From positions 1,987,286-2,051,285 of the forward strand of contig RPFO01000026.1 of NCBI GenBank assembly GCA_009746045.1: a stretch of 64,000 nt of DNA. The letters are read 5' to 3'. The notes below the pieces were generated by a model. That model saw nothing but the letters and a program-made list of their open reading frames with translations, was not told the origin of the DNA and did not search any database. Made by a program: the position numbers and the translations under genes. This document shows, piece by piece, positions 44,901 through 56,262 of the stretch; the stretch's first letter is position 1; each line of letters begins with the position of its first letter. Source of the stretch: Mesostigma viride. Taxonomy: Eukaryota > Streptophyta > Mesostigmatophyceae > Mesostigmatales > Mesostigmataceae.

Positions 44901-47900
44901 GCTCACCACGATCGGGCTTCTGTACCTGCGGCTTGGGGAAAACTACCAGGTAAGTGGTGGGCGGTAGACGCTCTGTGTAACTTGACCGGGGCATGTGCGT
45001 GTGGAGGGAGGGATATTGTGGGCCACATCTCCCACTGGTGAATGCCGGGGGCAAGGCGATTGTGCTGGAATCAGGTAGGCGTATGGGTTAGCCTCTCAAC
45101 GATGAGGGCTAAGGGTTGATATGTCTTAATCCATGCTGGAGCGTTAAGGGATAAATGCCACTACCTTATGTCCGGGTAGTGGCAGGCATGCAGGGGTAGC
45201 TGTGGCAGTTTCCCAGATGCTGGGGGATCGGGCCGGTAGGCCGGGAACATTTTTCCAAAGGCTTGGAAGCAAGGTGGTGGTAAACCAAGCTTTCTTAAGG
45301 TTGGCTTCCTTGCGCAGCTGTAGAGTGGTCGTTGAGGGGCGATTGAACGGAGAAGGAAGTTGGGGATGTGGAGAAGGGAGAAAGGGCCCAGGAAAAGAGG
45401 AAACGAGGGGCAGCATGGCGGAGGTTATTGACATTTTTAAAGGCGTGTTGGGGATCATCGCGTTGTTTTTTCTAGAAGAGAGAAAAACAGAAGTGAGGGG
45501 CTTTCGTGAATTTTGAGAGTTTCTCTTGCTACCTCCGGGCCATTACAATATCTACAAAGCCATTTTCCCCCAAAATATTGAAAATGACTGTGCGGGGCGA
45601 CATGCAATGTGAAAAAAGTTGGACATGGGTGGCCCAACAAACTAGATATTCTTGAAGGGAAGGAAAGGTCCTTTTTTTGGCCCAAGGGCTGCCAGGATTA
45701 GGAGTCGGAAGTACCTCAGAAAACTCGTGGCCAAAAATTTCGTTGTAGGGGTGCCTGTGGTAAATTACCCCAAATGAGGTATCGGAGGATTTTATCCGTC
45801 CAGATCATTCGGTTGGTACAAGTGCATCGTACCGGATCTCGGATGCTCAGGTTACGTCCAGCGCTTCGTTTAGGCTTTTTTTCCTCAGCCGGCGCCGCGC
45901 CGGCAACAATTTCACGTGGCCTGCGGCCGGCGAATGCCGGCCATGAGCTGGCCAAGTGCAACCCCCCCCCGGCACGTTTAGAATTGGGGTCGGACCGATT
46001 CAGGGCTCACGATCTTAAGTATTCTTACTACTGTGATTCGATTCTACTACATTCTACTACTACTCTACTACTAGTAGAGGTCAGGGTCTCGCAATCTTAA
46101 ACCTGGGATTCGTAAAACTGTGTGGGGGGGTTGTACCTTGCACACACCTGCGAGTCGCGGGGGTGCCGGGCTGCTGCCGGCCTGTTGCATAAAAAAGTGA
46201 AGTTGGCGTCGGGCTGACGATGGAGTTCAGGTTTGTGAGCGTTAAATGTGATGCTGAGTCGATAGAATACTTGTTTATCATTAAACATGTCCGCGCCTGA
46301 AAAGTGGTCTGGTTGGGGGGGGGGGGGGGGGCGCAGAGGTTCTTTTTTAAATGGTTGGTTATACCTGATTACTTGCTTGATTTTTCCAGCAGACGCCTGC
46401 TGAGCATCATATTTTTTTCTGCAGTTTTCGTTGTCCAATAAGGTGTTCTACGATATGGGTTTTCTTTAGCAATGCATTTGAACTTAGTGGCGGGAAATGG
46501 CCGCCTGCGGAGGAGTAAGTCGGTGATCGGATATTGCAAGGTCACCGCAGGGAGCCCGAGAGCTGCTGGGACCTCAGCGGACAGCATACGATGCCATGGT
46601 TGAGCTAGAAACGCAACTGCCGGTGCATGGGATCGGTATTATCGTTATTTCGCAACCATAAAACAATTTTCAACGCGACAGTGCGGATATTGCCTGTGAA
46701 AATGGCAGCGGAAACTGCACGAGCTGGCCGGTTTCCTACACGGCACATCGCTGAAAGGTATGCGCTTCTTAAACATAGTAGACAGCGCCAGGAAAGGGGG
46801 AAATGACGTGTGTGTTATCTTACTAATTTTTTACAACACTACAAAGAGTGGAAAACGTGTGGAGTTCTGATGGATGAACAGGTGCTGGAAGTATAGGGTC
46901 AGATTATGTTAGAAAATGAGCTAGTGTTTTGTGAAAAATTTCCAGGAAATCTGTCAATATTTTCTGGTTCGTGTGAGAATTCATGCAATTTCAGTAGCCC
47001 AATGGCCCTTTTTTAGAATGCTGTTGGAAAGATGTCAGCAAGGCAGCCTAGGGCTTAAGCAAGTTAGTACTCTTTTCCTCTTGCCTGTGCCCCCTTTCGC
47101 ATAGGTATGTTCTCTGCATGTGAAGGTGAAAGCATTGGATGGGTTTCTTAGTAGGATTGGCATTCAAATGACTAGGCAGCATTTACACAAGCAACTCAAG
47201 TGTGCAACACCACTGCTTTATACCAAAGGCAGATGCAAGGTTCTAATGGGGTGCCAGAAAGCGGCACTAGCGTAGTAAGGTGGTGGCTAAAGGCCTTGCC
47301 ATCGGGCAGTTGGCGTTCATGTACATGCCCAGCGTGCTTTTTTGCGACCTTTAGCACTGGTTGAATTGTCGTTAGTAATGATATGCCCCACTTAGAGGTT
47401 GAAGTGGTTTTGCCCAGTTTTTCGAACCATACGCTTGTCACAGGCGGTATGGTTGATGTTTGGTGGCATGAGATGGGCATGCCTATGCGTGCATCTTTTC
47501 TCCAAGTAAAAACTGCAGGCCCACATGCTGGGTGCTGGGATTGAGACTCTTTACATTGTATTGCACCAATTTTGAGTGTGGCAGCTTCTCCCCTTGCCAT
47601 CTAAGGAATGTATTGTACAGATTGTCAAGTTTAAAGGGCATGGGGCGCTCCATTTTTGTGATGAATTTGTAGGCATTATTTATGCCAGTCATGACTGATT
47701 GGTCCTTAACTGGGGCTTTAGAGGTGCCAATCTCTTGTACAGAAGTCTGGGGATGCTATATTAAGAGGGCTCTCAAAGACCTGTTCATTTAAGTAAGTTA
47801 TAAGCCTGCATGTAACTTGAAGTGCGAAAAAAGATCCCTGAAGTGTCCCTGAAAAATACCCATGTGCAGCATGGCAGATTTATGTGCCCTAAGGCTTTGC

Positions 47901-49383
47901 GATTGGGCCCCAAGTTTGTGGGCTCATACCCAAGTGTGCCACCAGCATGGATGTGATGTCAAATCCCACGCGCGGTCCCCATACTTCATTTGCACTTATT
48001 TAGTGCGGCCATGTATACCAAAATTAGCCAAGGGCCAGGTGACCCCCCTAGGTATCTTTTGTGGTGCCTCTAATTTCAGAGTCCAAACCCAGATTTTTTT
48101 TTTTATAGGTCTTTGCTACACACCTCTAGGTATGATGCCATGAAAGGGCTTTGAAAAATTCCCGTTTGCATTACCGTGGCAGTGCCTCATACAGTGTCCA
48201 ATATGTAGATTTTTGAATTGCCCAACGTCGTAGGTATTTTAATGGCCCGGAGGTAGTATTTGAATATACCTTGGAACAAAAATCTTTTCTGGATTATGTG
48301 CATGATGCGGGTGAAGAGTATGCTGGCGGACGAATGACTGTGTGGATGAGTTGTGAATTTTTTTTGTTGTCTCACGTGGGTGGCCGCTGTGTGATTACCC
48401 CTTGTGTATCCGTGTGCAGGTTACAAGCCCAGCCACTGCTCACCGCGGTCTTAGCTCATTGAGGCTTTGCCATTGGTATCGATGGGGGTGCGCTTTTTGT
48501 GGTGATGCCGGGCATCAGAAATAAGGCTCATGCAGGCACGTGCACGGATAGAGTTAGGACTCTATCAGCCACAACATGCTTTTCTGGAGCGGACAGCAGC
48601 AACATCCGGAGCCTTGGTGTTCCCCCTGGCACCCCCCCTCTACCCATCCTTCCGTCCCCCATACTCTCGTCCCTCGCTACACACTTCCCTGCGCCTCGCA
48701 GTCATATACTCGGAAAGACTATCTGGGCAAATTCCCCATTAATTAATTAATAAGCACGTGACTGCGTATATTCCCCATGTAGTCCCCTATATCCTTTAGT
48801 GGTTCCTTTTTCACTTTCGTACGCCCTCTTTCCCCTCCCTCTCTCCCCTCTCCTTTCATCCCCCCTTTGTTTGCTGACACATCTGGCTTTCGTCCTTGTG
48901 GATGGCTGTCGCTGCATCCCCATCCACATGCTTCCCCTCCCCCCCTGCCACGCCCCCCCGCACCACACACACCCAAGCACCCCACCCACCCACCCGCCCT
49001 CCTGCCGGCCCGCCCGCCCGCCCGCCCGCCCACCCACCATCCCCCACCCAACCCAGGCCTTTGACTTCCTGGGCAACTCACTGACCCACGACCCCAAGAA
49101 CCCGAAGACCATCCTCGCGGCCGGCAGCATTATCCAGGACCACAGCGACATGGACGTGGCGCTCATAAAGTACCGGGTTGCCGCCGTGCAGACGCCCAAC
49201 AGCGCGCAGCTGTGGAACAACATCGGCATGTGCTTCTTCGGCAAGCAGCGCTACATCGCCTCGATCGCGTGCCTCAAGAAGGTGAGCCTGGCAGCAGTAT
49301 TTTCTACCATTTTTGTCAGCCTATGTCAAAGGCGTGGATGCCTTAGCATTCTTCTTAGAGTTGTGCTTCGTTTTTTGGCGTGT

Positions 49384-49427
<44 letters not shown>

Positions 49428-50749
49428 AAGCAGAGCTACATTGCGTACATATGCCTCAAGGTGAGCCTGGTAGCACCCATTCGAAAGGTGCGGATTCCAG
49501 CATTGTGTGTAACGCTACGCGTTGTGTTTGGCCCTTGTGCAATTTCAAATGCCTTAACAGGTAGGCATACGTTTCAGTTTTTAGCCTGGAGCAGCTGCGG
49601 ATGCTAGCGTTCATTATGAAGGCTGACTCAGCTTTAGCCTTTGGATGTGCAGTGTATGTGGTGTCCGAGTTGCAGTTATTGTGTTTGTTTGTACCTGCAT
49701 GTGGCGGTTTCTGTCCTGCTGCACGAAGCTTAATCTTTTATTTGTTTCTTAATGAAAGTACCTGTTGCTCAAGCATATGTAGGAGCAGGTTTCAGTCACA
49801 TGCCTCAAAAAGGTGCAGCTGCTGACAATTGGCAGAACTGTTCACTCGGGCTTGTGCCTCAAAATCATACTCAGGGTGCATCGCATCTAAGAAGGTGCGG
49901 CGGGTAGCATCATGCCCCTCAAAACTACGGTGGGTCTTGTTTCGCAAAAAGCAGGCGTACCTTGTGCCATGGGTCAAAAGGATGCAGCTCACGCAAACAT
50001 ACCAATAACTCCTTGATACCAATAACTGCCTTTATCCACTTCTTGAACTTGTCATTTCTGCACCCCCGCCCCCGCCCCCGCCCCCCGCCCCCGCCCCCGC
50101 CCCCGCCCCCCGCCCCCGCCCCCTGCCCCCGCCCCCCGCCCCCTGCCCCCGCCCCCCGCCCCCCGCCCCCGCCCCCCGCCCCCCGCCCCCCGCCCCCGCC
50201 CCCCGCCCCCGCCCCCCCCGCCCCCCGCCCCCCGCCCCCGCCCCCCGCCCCCCGCCCCGCCCCCCTCCAACTCCAACCCAAACCCAAACCCAAACCCAAA
50301 CCCAAACCCAAATTCATCCGCCACCCCCACGTGCACCCCCAACCCAGGCGCTCTACCTGGACCCGTTTGAGTGGATCATCAGCTACAACTTGGGCCTCGT
50401 CCACCTCAACACAAGCCAGTATGCGTCCGCGTTCCACTTCTTCAGCGCGAGCATCAACCTCAAGCCGGACTTCCCCTCCTCCTACATGTACCTCGCCATC
50501 ACCCTATCCAAGCTTGATGACTTTGAGAATGCGTGCAGCGCCTACGAGAAGGCGATCGACATGGAGAGCGACCATTTGTTCGAGCTCAACTATGCGATCA
50601 CGCTGTACAATAATGGCGAGCACGAGCGGTCGCGGCAGCACTTCGAGGAGTTTAAGCGGCTGTTCGAGGAGCTGGATGAGGAGACCAAGAGCGCTGACTC
50701 CGAGGTGTTGGAGCAGAAGCAGACACTCGCCGTGCTGCTGCAAGCATAA
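41991..50749 (+). CDS. BBS4: BBS4, TPR subunit of the BBSome, six exons
   Basis: Exons 41991-42059, 42242-42526, 43735-43854, 44833-44949, 49057-49281 and 50348-50749, all GT-AG and phase 0, give 405 residues. The protein is a run of tetratricopeptide repeats. Blocks that match BBS4 include [96 protein letters not shown], and [23 protein letters not shown]4 is part of the BBSome, the coat that moves membrane proteins in and out of cilia; this is family knowledge. It implies a ciliated organism. The protein lacks the long low-complexity tail of the animal form, ending soon after the last repeat. Introns 2-5 hold echoes of exon edges and satellite DNA; intron 4 is 4.1 kb. Confidence 0.95.
43043..43345. 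repeat. 47-bp minisatellite in intron 2 of BBS4
   Basis: Six nearly identical copies and a partial one of a 47-bp unit that includes CATGTGGTTTTCACGGCAAA and GTGATTCACTAACAGTG. An inverted fragment of it (GTGAAAACCACGTGAC) lies just before the array at 42990. Confidence 0.95.
43542..43605 (+). pseudogene. Degenerate duplicate of BBS4 exon 3 (acceptor side)
   Basis: GTGCAG, then GACCTGGGCTACGTCGTTTT, then a stretch reading DKA, matches the start of the real exon at 43735 (GGCCTGTGCTACATCTTCCT). The copy loses similarity after about 45 bp and could not code for a TPR. Confidence 0.7.
43905..44275 (+). repeat. Decayed copies of the BBS4 exon 3 end in intron 3
   Basis: The exon's last bases (CATGCAGCTGGGCAAGGTGT then ACACACTGCAGGTGGGC) recur as CATGCAGCTGCGCAAGGTGG at 43910, CATGCAGGTGGGCAAGGTGG at 44042, and weaker forms near 44146 and 44249. 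Confidence 0.7.
44528..44698. repeat. 15-bp repeat (CCTCCTCTAGTCGCA) in intron 3 of BBS4
   Basis: About eleven units. The open frames through it (Ser/Thr-rich or VAPPL-rich) are repeat artefacts. Confidence 0.9.
44735..44803 (+). pseudogene. Degenerate duplicate of BBS4 exon 4
   Basis: AAGGCAGCGGTGAACGTGTA and CCTGGAGGCGTCCGAGTTCT nearly repeat the real exon at 44842-44880. After the shared 45 bp the copy runs into a stop. Confidence 0.75.
44950..49056 (+). other. Intron 4 of BBS4 (4.1 kb)
   Basis: No nested gene was recognised. A G run lies at 46314-46332. At 48740-48775 TTAATTAATTAATAAGCACG, then TGACTGCGT, is a reverse copy of the tail seen at 53803-53839, so a retroposon 3' end lies here. 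C-rich repeats (CCACC, CCCGCC) precede the acceptor at 49056. Confidence 0.5.
49380..49480 (+). repeat. (TG)n tract and decayed copy of the BBS4 exon 5 end
   Basis: A TG run (49380-49427) abuts GCAAGCAGAGCTACATTGCG, then TGCCTCAAGGTGAGCCTGG. These repeat the exon 5 end at 49246-49292 (GCAAGCAGCGCTACATCGCC, then TGCCTCAAGAAGGTGAGCCT). Confidence 0.8.
50063..50311 (+). repeat. (CCCCCG)n and (CCCAAA)n tract before BBS4 exon 6
   Basis: About 210 bp of C-rich hexamer-like repeats, then about 35 bp of CCCAAA units, end close to the acceptor at 50347. Confidence 0.93.
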
Positions 50750-51040
50750 GCTTTCTGGTTTTCTAGGGCTACCTTAGGTCACCCTTATTGCTGCAAGGTT
50801 AATTAGATCGCCGTGCTGCTGCAAGCAGAACAGTACAAGCCTTTTGGCTGCAAATGCCAAACATGAAGTTCTTGGGATGCTGCCAACAGAACCATGTGCT
50901 GGACGTGCTGTTGCAAGCATAAGCCTATCAGTTGCTGCAAGACTAGCTCAATGCCTTCGGCCATGGTCTGTTCATGTTCTTGCAGAGCGTAAGCTGGCTG
51001 CCATGTGGCTTTGTCCCGTTTGCGTGCCATTAATGAATTA
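50750..51040 (+). other. 3' flank of BBS4 with copies of the gene end
   Basis: The last coding bases and stop (GCCGTGCTGCTGCAAGCATA) recur as GCCGTGCTGCTGCAAGCAGA at 50811 and GACGTGCTGTTGCAAGCATA at 50907. A further weak copy lies near 50978. Confidence 0.7.
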
Positions 51041-51200
51041 AGAACATATCTCCGTTGGGAGCATATGTGAGTCAACACATATCCCTGAGAAGGGGCATAC
51101 GGTTTATTATACATTCTGAGCTACAACCTGCAGGTGGGGGGTGTAAACCGCCACCTACTCTGGGTGCACAAGGTGCACCTGCACCACCATGATGTAGCTA
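51041..51200 (-). mobile_element. 5'-truncated retroelement 3' tail
   Basis: GAACATATCTCCGTTGGGAG and CCTGAGAAGGGGCATA match, in reverse, the 3' UTR end at 17710-17830. Position 51205-51240 adds a fragment of the dispersed repeat seen at 13330-13355. Confidence 0.7.
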
Positions 51201-51335
51201 TCATATCGCCATGCGTCCAGGCATAGTTGTCTCACTTCATACCTGAAAAGGTCTGGCATTGGGTGGAAGATTATTGTGGCTAGGCAATAGCCAGAGCATG
51301 GCATCTCAGCAAAGCATGAAGTTAAATACTCTAAC

Positions 51336-51948
51336 CACCGCATCTCCCTCGCCTGGCACGCTTTACGCCAATACCGGGCCCTGTGGCGCAAGCCCCTGGG
51401 CAAGATCGAGAAACAGGACCTGTTTAAGGTCCTCGTCCTGCCTGTTCTTACGTATGGGGCCAAGACGTGGCCGGACCCTCACCGCCGACCTGGCCCGCAA
51501 GCTGGACGGCGCGGTCACCGACATGCTGCGATCCATTTTCAGAGTACTCTAATATCCTACTTAGGCCGGCACAGGCGCCTGGGCCTAGCCGGGCACCTGG
51601 CCCGCACAGATCAGGTAGATACCTCAGATAGACTAGCTGGCACCAAGCCCGCCCAGCCTGGGCGATATGTCCTCACCTGGCGTGCCCCCGGCCGCGCGCG
51701 GCAGGGCCGCCACCCGTGGACTTTTCGTGATAGACTCGGCATGGACATGTGCTACAATAGACGTGACGGGCTCACCCCCGGGCAGCCTCCTGGTTTGTCT
51801 GTAATATGGAGGCAGATGGTGCGCAAGGATAGATGGCAAGTAGTGATGAAGGAGACCACCCCCAAGCCCGTGGGGGCTCCGCGTGTGACCAAGTATGGCA
51901 TTCATAGCGATTCGGGCCGCGGTGCCCACACCCCTGTAACTAGGACCT
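51336..51948 (+). pseudogene. LINE family A ORF2 C-terminal fragment
   Basis: Reads HRISLAWHALRQY, VLPVLTYGAKTW, then, after a frameshift near 51473, GLAGHLARTDQVDTS, a PGRYVLTWRAPGRAR stretch, and GLSVIWRQMVRKDRWQV. The frame closes at 51948. The C-terminal half is more diverged from the copy at 31600 than the thumb region is. Confidence 0.75.
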
Positions 51949-51971
51949 AGATAGCTTATACCATCCATTCC

Positions 51972-52630
51972 ATGATGAAGCTTGAAGTCATCACCGCTCA
52001 CACCGAGGCCCTGGCCTCACAGGTCCCAAAGATAGCGGAGCAGACGGCCACCATCGCATCCCAGCCACCCCGGCTGGATGCTGGCGACCTCCCGCCCCTC
52101 TCCTATGCGGACCTGCTGCGGTCAGCGACCGCCTCCACCACCGACGCCATCGCCACGAAGCTCCAGCAGCTGGAGGACCACCGCCAGGCCAACCAACGGG
52201 AGGCCACCGACCGCGCTCGCCGCGAGTGCCGAGTGGTGCTGCGTCGCTTCCCCCAGAAGCCAGGTGAGACGTCAACCTCCCTTGCCGACGAGCTCAAGGA
52301 CCAGCTCCTTACCCTCATGGGCCTGGTAGGTGAGGTAGAACTGCGTGGGTGTCACCGCCTTCCCCACTCAGGGACAAGGCGGCTCCCCCACCAGTTCTGC
52401 TCACCTTCCCCTCCCGTGAGGACAAGCAGCGGTTCCTCTCTCGTCGCAAGCGGTTGCACGACCTCACCTGGACGTTGGACGACGACCTGACCCCCGCTCA
52501 GCAGCAGCAGCGACGCGACCTGTGGCCGGAGTACCTCCGCCACAAGCAGCACCCCCAGAAGCCCAAGGTGTACGGGAGGGGCGGGGACCTGATGATCAAC
52601 CACAAGATGTGGACGCCCCCTGCGGGCTAG
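51972..52630 (+). pseudogene. ORF1 pseudogene, 5'-truncated
   Basis: The frame starts inside the coiled-coil region (LPPLSYADLLRSATASTTDA) and continues through RRECRVVLRRFPQKPGETST to RLPHSG. Near 52375 it shifts frame and resumes as VLLTFPSREDKQRFLSRRKR and DDDLTPAQQQQRRDLWPEYL to a stop at 52628-52630. It represents a different subfamily from the copy at 16066: the same domain order with many substitutions. Confidence 0.8.
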
Positions 52631-52800
52631 AATATTATTTAGCCCTATAGCTTGTATCCATTGGTAGTCACTGCCGCCCTGGCAGCCATGCTTAGAACGT
52701 TTGCCTAGCCGTGCCAACATACCTAGTCACGTGCACCGCTAACGTGCACGGTACACAACCAGCCATGTAGCCTTAGCCTAGTCACTTGTTGTACAGCCAT

Positions 52801-53163
52801 TGAATTGAATTGAATTGAATTGTAACATAACTCCGTTGGGAGTATATGTAGCACACAGCCCTTGAGAGGGGGGCATATGGCCTATCATACATCCTAAGCT
52901 ACTTCCTGCAAGGGTGGGGATGTAAAGGACCCTTGCTCTAGGTGCACCAGGGCACGTGCATCCCCATGATCTTCAAGCTATGCCCAGCGAAGGGGGAGCC
53001 TGTCATGGGGGGGAAGATCAGCATAGCTATACAAAGAAGCTAGGGCATGGCGTCTCAGCAGAGAGTTACTCCCTGCATGGGCACAACATAACTAAATAAA
53101 GCTAGGCATCATCTGGGGTGTGGCTCATCATAGGCACACATGTACATGATTAAGGAAAGCGCG
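52801..53163 (-). mobile_element. Antisense 5'-truncated retroelement insert
   Basis: 363 bp; TGTACAGCCAT flanks it at 52790-52800 and 53164-53174. On the minus strand it is the last part of the 3' UTR of the 16066-type element, with stem-loop CTCCCAACGGAG and an (AATTC)4 tail. Confidence 0.85.
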
Positions 53164-53353
53164 TGTACAGCCATGCTACGTCTCAAGTGGCTATGATCAG
53201 TTTACTCGCCCACGCTCCTTGTTATGCCATGCTCACATGGGTCTTATTGCACCCATGTAGTTAGAATGTTAGATAGATGTAGTATGTAGCCAATGTAGAT
53301 AGACTAGACCGGTAGGAATGTTTGCACCCATCCATCCATCCATCGGGGTTAAT

Positions 53354-53489
53354 TAATTAATTAATTAATTAATTAATTAGACTCGTGCTCCCGTTGGGGA
53401 GTCACGGAGCATTAACCCCGATGGATGGATGGATGGGTGCAAACATTCCTACCGGTCTAATCTATCTACATTGGCTACATACTACCTCT
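53354..53489 (-). mobile_element. Antisense 5'-truncated LINE insert, 136 bp
   Basis: ATCGGGGTTAAT flanks it at 53342-53353 and 53490-53501. On the minus strand it contains ACCGGTAGGAATGTTTGCAC, (CATC)n, GGGGTTAATGCTCCGTGACT, and a TAATTAAT tail. It forms a near-perfect 72-bp inverted repeat with the host at 53279-53350. Confidence 0.85.
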
Positions 53490-53545
53490 ATCGGGGTTAA
53501 TGCTCCGTGACTCCCCAACGGGAGCACGAGTCTAATTAATTAATT

Positions 53546-53839
53546 AATTAATTATTGTACCCACAGATTGCCGGATCGTTAGCGTGTCCGTTTAGCTACC
53601 GTGCCCGATTGCAGCTGTGGCATGCCTATGGCATGAAGGAGACTGGGGGTCTCTGCCCTTTCTCCTGTTGTGCACACACAGGGATTAAAAGCACTTCGGT
53701 GCTCCGTGACTCCCCAACGGGAGCACGAGTTTAATTAATTAATTAATTAATTAATTAATCCATTCCATCCCATGTTCCCCTCCCACTGAGGACTTATGCT
53801 CACGTGACGCAGTCACGTGTCTATTAATTAATTAATTAA
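53546..53839 (+). mobile_element. Two further retroposon 3' tails in tandem
   Basis: A GTGCTCCGTGACTCCCCAAC stem-loop and TTAATTAATT tail end at 53757. A second type, CACGTGACGCAGTCACGTG with TATTAATTAATTAATTAA, ends at 53839. Each closes a short, otherwise unrecognised insert. Confidence 0.65.
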
Positions 53840-55746
53840 GGTGAGGGTCCTATGCCAGACCCCCCAAAACCATAATATGGAATAACATGCAAAGCTGGCC
53901 TTGGGGCACCCAAACTATGATTTTGCCATGTAAATGGGATGTGTGGGGGTCCATCCCACCCACTGAGGGGGGGTATATACCCCTTTTAGTGACCGGTATT
54001 ACGCAAAAACGGACAAAAGACGCTACTCTAGGGGCATATCCCCTAGGACAATGGGGGCACAATTACTCATGTTTCAATATATTCCCATATAAAATCGTAT
54101 ATGGTGAGGTTGCCTACCTAATTGGAGCCCCGGAATGATGAGTATTATTGAAGTTATTAATTTTCCCCTAAAAACCGTACTTTTTAAGGCTGAAAAAAAT
54201 AAATCAAATCAAAAACACACATTTAGAGCCTGGGGAGATATACACAAATACTACACATATCGACAATTAATGCCACAAAATCTGAGCTCATTCTGAGTAC
54301 AAACGTAGAAGTTATAGCGTTTGGCAGTTTGCCACCTGTGCAGACGCTAAGGAAGGCAATAGTGAGTATTAAGGCACACTAACACTTCCTATGCCATCCA
54401 AAAGGCTCCTGACCATGCCCAATTTGACCACAATGTACAAGGAGGTGGCTGGGCACGTCATGTGCCCTTGCCTTACCTCGACACGGGCAACCTGTTGCGT
54501 GTGTGCACAACAATGAGGCAGGTAGCTCTACATGCCTAGCCAACACTTCTTATGCATATTCCAGGTTTATGGTGTGGGCATCATCCCAAAACCAAGCTGT
54601 CCGAATTCAAACACACCCTGGAAAGCCATATCCACTAATTGCCCAACCAAGGGTAACAACAGACAGTCGACAGAGAAAGCATAAGTATCATACATGCTGC
54701 TTGCCAAGGCTTCTTACCATGGTTACCTTGCCTTGCTAGCATATGAATTAGGGCTCTCCCATTTTAGTGGGAGAAAGGCCAACAAGACGACGATAACCCC
54801 TACCTACATGCAGTTCCACCCATGCAGTATGCCCCTCAGAACAACCACTGCCACCTTTCTTTCCAGCGCAATTGTTTGCCAAGAAACAACCTCAAGCTTG
54901 TGAGCCTCTAACCACAATGAAGCCGCTGCTAAGAAAGGCTGCGTCAATATTCACACAAAACTGAGTGCTGTTAGCAATCTCCTTCCAAGAAACCACTCAG
55001 CAAATCCCTGACAACTTGACGGCATGCCACGGCTCACGCTTTGACACGTCCCAGCCATGCAACGTACATACAAAACACTAAAAGGTGCCAGAAATCTGGC
55101 GATGCGCAGCACGGAATGGCATTCTACCTGGCCCTAACTGCACGGAAAGAAGCCGAAAACTTGCGTTGATAACCCATAAAGGAAGCGAAGCATCCATAGG
55201 GTGACGCTGAGCACACGATCGTACCATTACCGGCGTTGTCCTTCGCCCAGCGGCGCAGGAAAGAACAACCTTCCATGGAATAATAAGACGCGCATCCCGC
55301 GAGCCTGGAGAGTGTCTTACCGATCATGAAGGAAATCTTGCCGAAACCCAGCAATTTTTTTAAAGCTTTACCAATAACAATTTAAACGCATCCTTGACGC
55401 TAGGTAAAGCCCATAAAACCTGACAATCACCGCCGCCAGCGTGCATTCTAACTTATTCCTCTCGACGAAAACTTCAGATTGGACCCCCGTGGCGATGGTC
55501 ATCAATAAAATCATCGACACTGCAAAAAACGCGAACTCCGCTAAGAAGTAATATCATAAACTTGTCGTCTTTAAGATTAGCACAGTTTCTCTGCATTCCG
55601 CGAGCTATCTTTTTCTACTCTGCCTGAAAGCACGTCGCCATGGCCAGCTCCGGTAGGGGTGCGCGCACCGTGCACCACTTTTTCACGGTACGGACGGGTA
55701 CCGCGAATTTTTTCGGCGCCAAAAAATTCGCGCCGGGACCGTCACC
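53840..55746. mobile_element. Candidate terminal-inverted-repeat transposon, 1907 bp
   Basis: The ends are GGTGAGGGTCC and GGACCGTCACC, inverted repeats with one mismatch, and both sides are flanked by TTAATTAATTAA repeats. Near the right end is a 29-bp palindrome (GCGAATTTTTT...AAAAAATTCGC at 55708-55736). No transposase frame was seen; the interior is AT-rich compared with its surroundings. Because the flanks are a microsatellite, the target duplication cannot be defined and the superfamily is unknown. Confidence 0.5.
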
Positions 55747-55767
55747 TTAATTAATTAATTAATTAAT

Positions 55768-56262
55768 TAGGATATGCTGCTCATGTCCGCAATGAGGACC
55801 TGTACCTTGGCATGCCATATATCACCAGCACCATTAAGCAGCGGCGCCTGCAGCTAGCACCAACCAGGTAGACACCTCACATGGCCCCCCCGCGGGACTG
55901 CGCCCAGCTCAGCCTGGCCGGCACCTCCTGACGTGGGCCGGGCCCCGTGATGTTAGACGCTGCAAGGCCCGCACCTTCAAGGAACAGCTAGTAGATGACA
56001 TGGGGGGCCTAGGCCTCTCCGTGATTTGGAAAAAGATGATGGACAAGGCCAAGTGGGCCCAGGTGATATAGAGGACAACGAGCCCCCCCCCGTGGGGCAG
56101 CGCCCACGTGTGCAAACATACGGGAAGCACGGTTGTCAGAGCTTTCCTGCGCTGGTTGTCTCCTTGATACGGGAAGCACGCCAGACAGGTCCCCTAGGGT
56201 AGAGTTGTTGTTGATAGATTTTGTAGATAGATGTTGTAGATAGCTGTTGTAGATAGCTTAGA
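55768..56262 (+). pseudogene. LINE family A 3' fragment (empty site for the TTAA element)
   Basis: Reads YAAHVRNEDLYLGMPYITST, then QRRLQL, with a small deletion that shifts frame. It continues through GGLGLSVIWKKMMDKAKWAQ to the 3' UTR (GACAGGTCCCCTAGGGTAGAG). It has an uninterrupted ACCATTAAGCAGCGGC at 55832-55847, where the copy at 29851 holds the TTAA element. A 35-bp insert with a 14-bp duplication lies at 56132-56166. Confidence 0.75.
56132..56166 (+). mobile_element. 35-bp retroposon end with 14-bp target duplication
   Basis: ATACGGGAAGCACG occurs at 56118-56131 and 56167-56180. Between them lies only GTTGTCAGAGCTTTCCTGCG and CTGGTTGTCTCCTTG, the end shared by the dispersed copies at 28530, 32450 and 56605. 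Confidence 0.65.

Larger units (their letters stand above)
52631..53545 (+). mobile_element. 3' UTR of the ORF1 element, interrupted twice
   Basis: The plus-strand 3' UTR runs 52631-52800, 53164-53353 and 53490-53545. It ends with the stem-loop GCTCCGTGACTCCCCAACGG and a TAATTAATT tail. Two minus-strand inserts (52801-53163 and 53354-53489) split it, each with a target duplication. Confidence 0.8.

Noticed and set aside
49962-50777. A Pro-rich 271-codon frame overlapping BBS4 exon 6
   Set aside because: The first part is the CCCCCG repeat and the rest is the exon read in the wrong frame.
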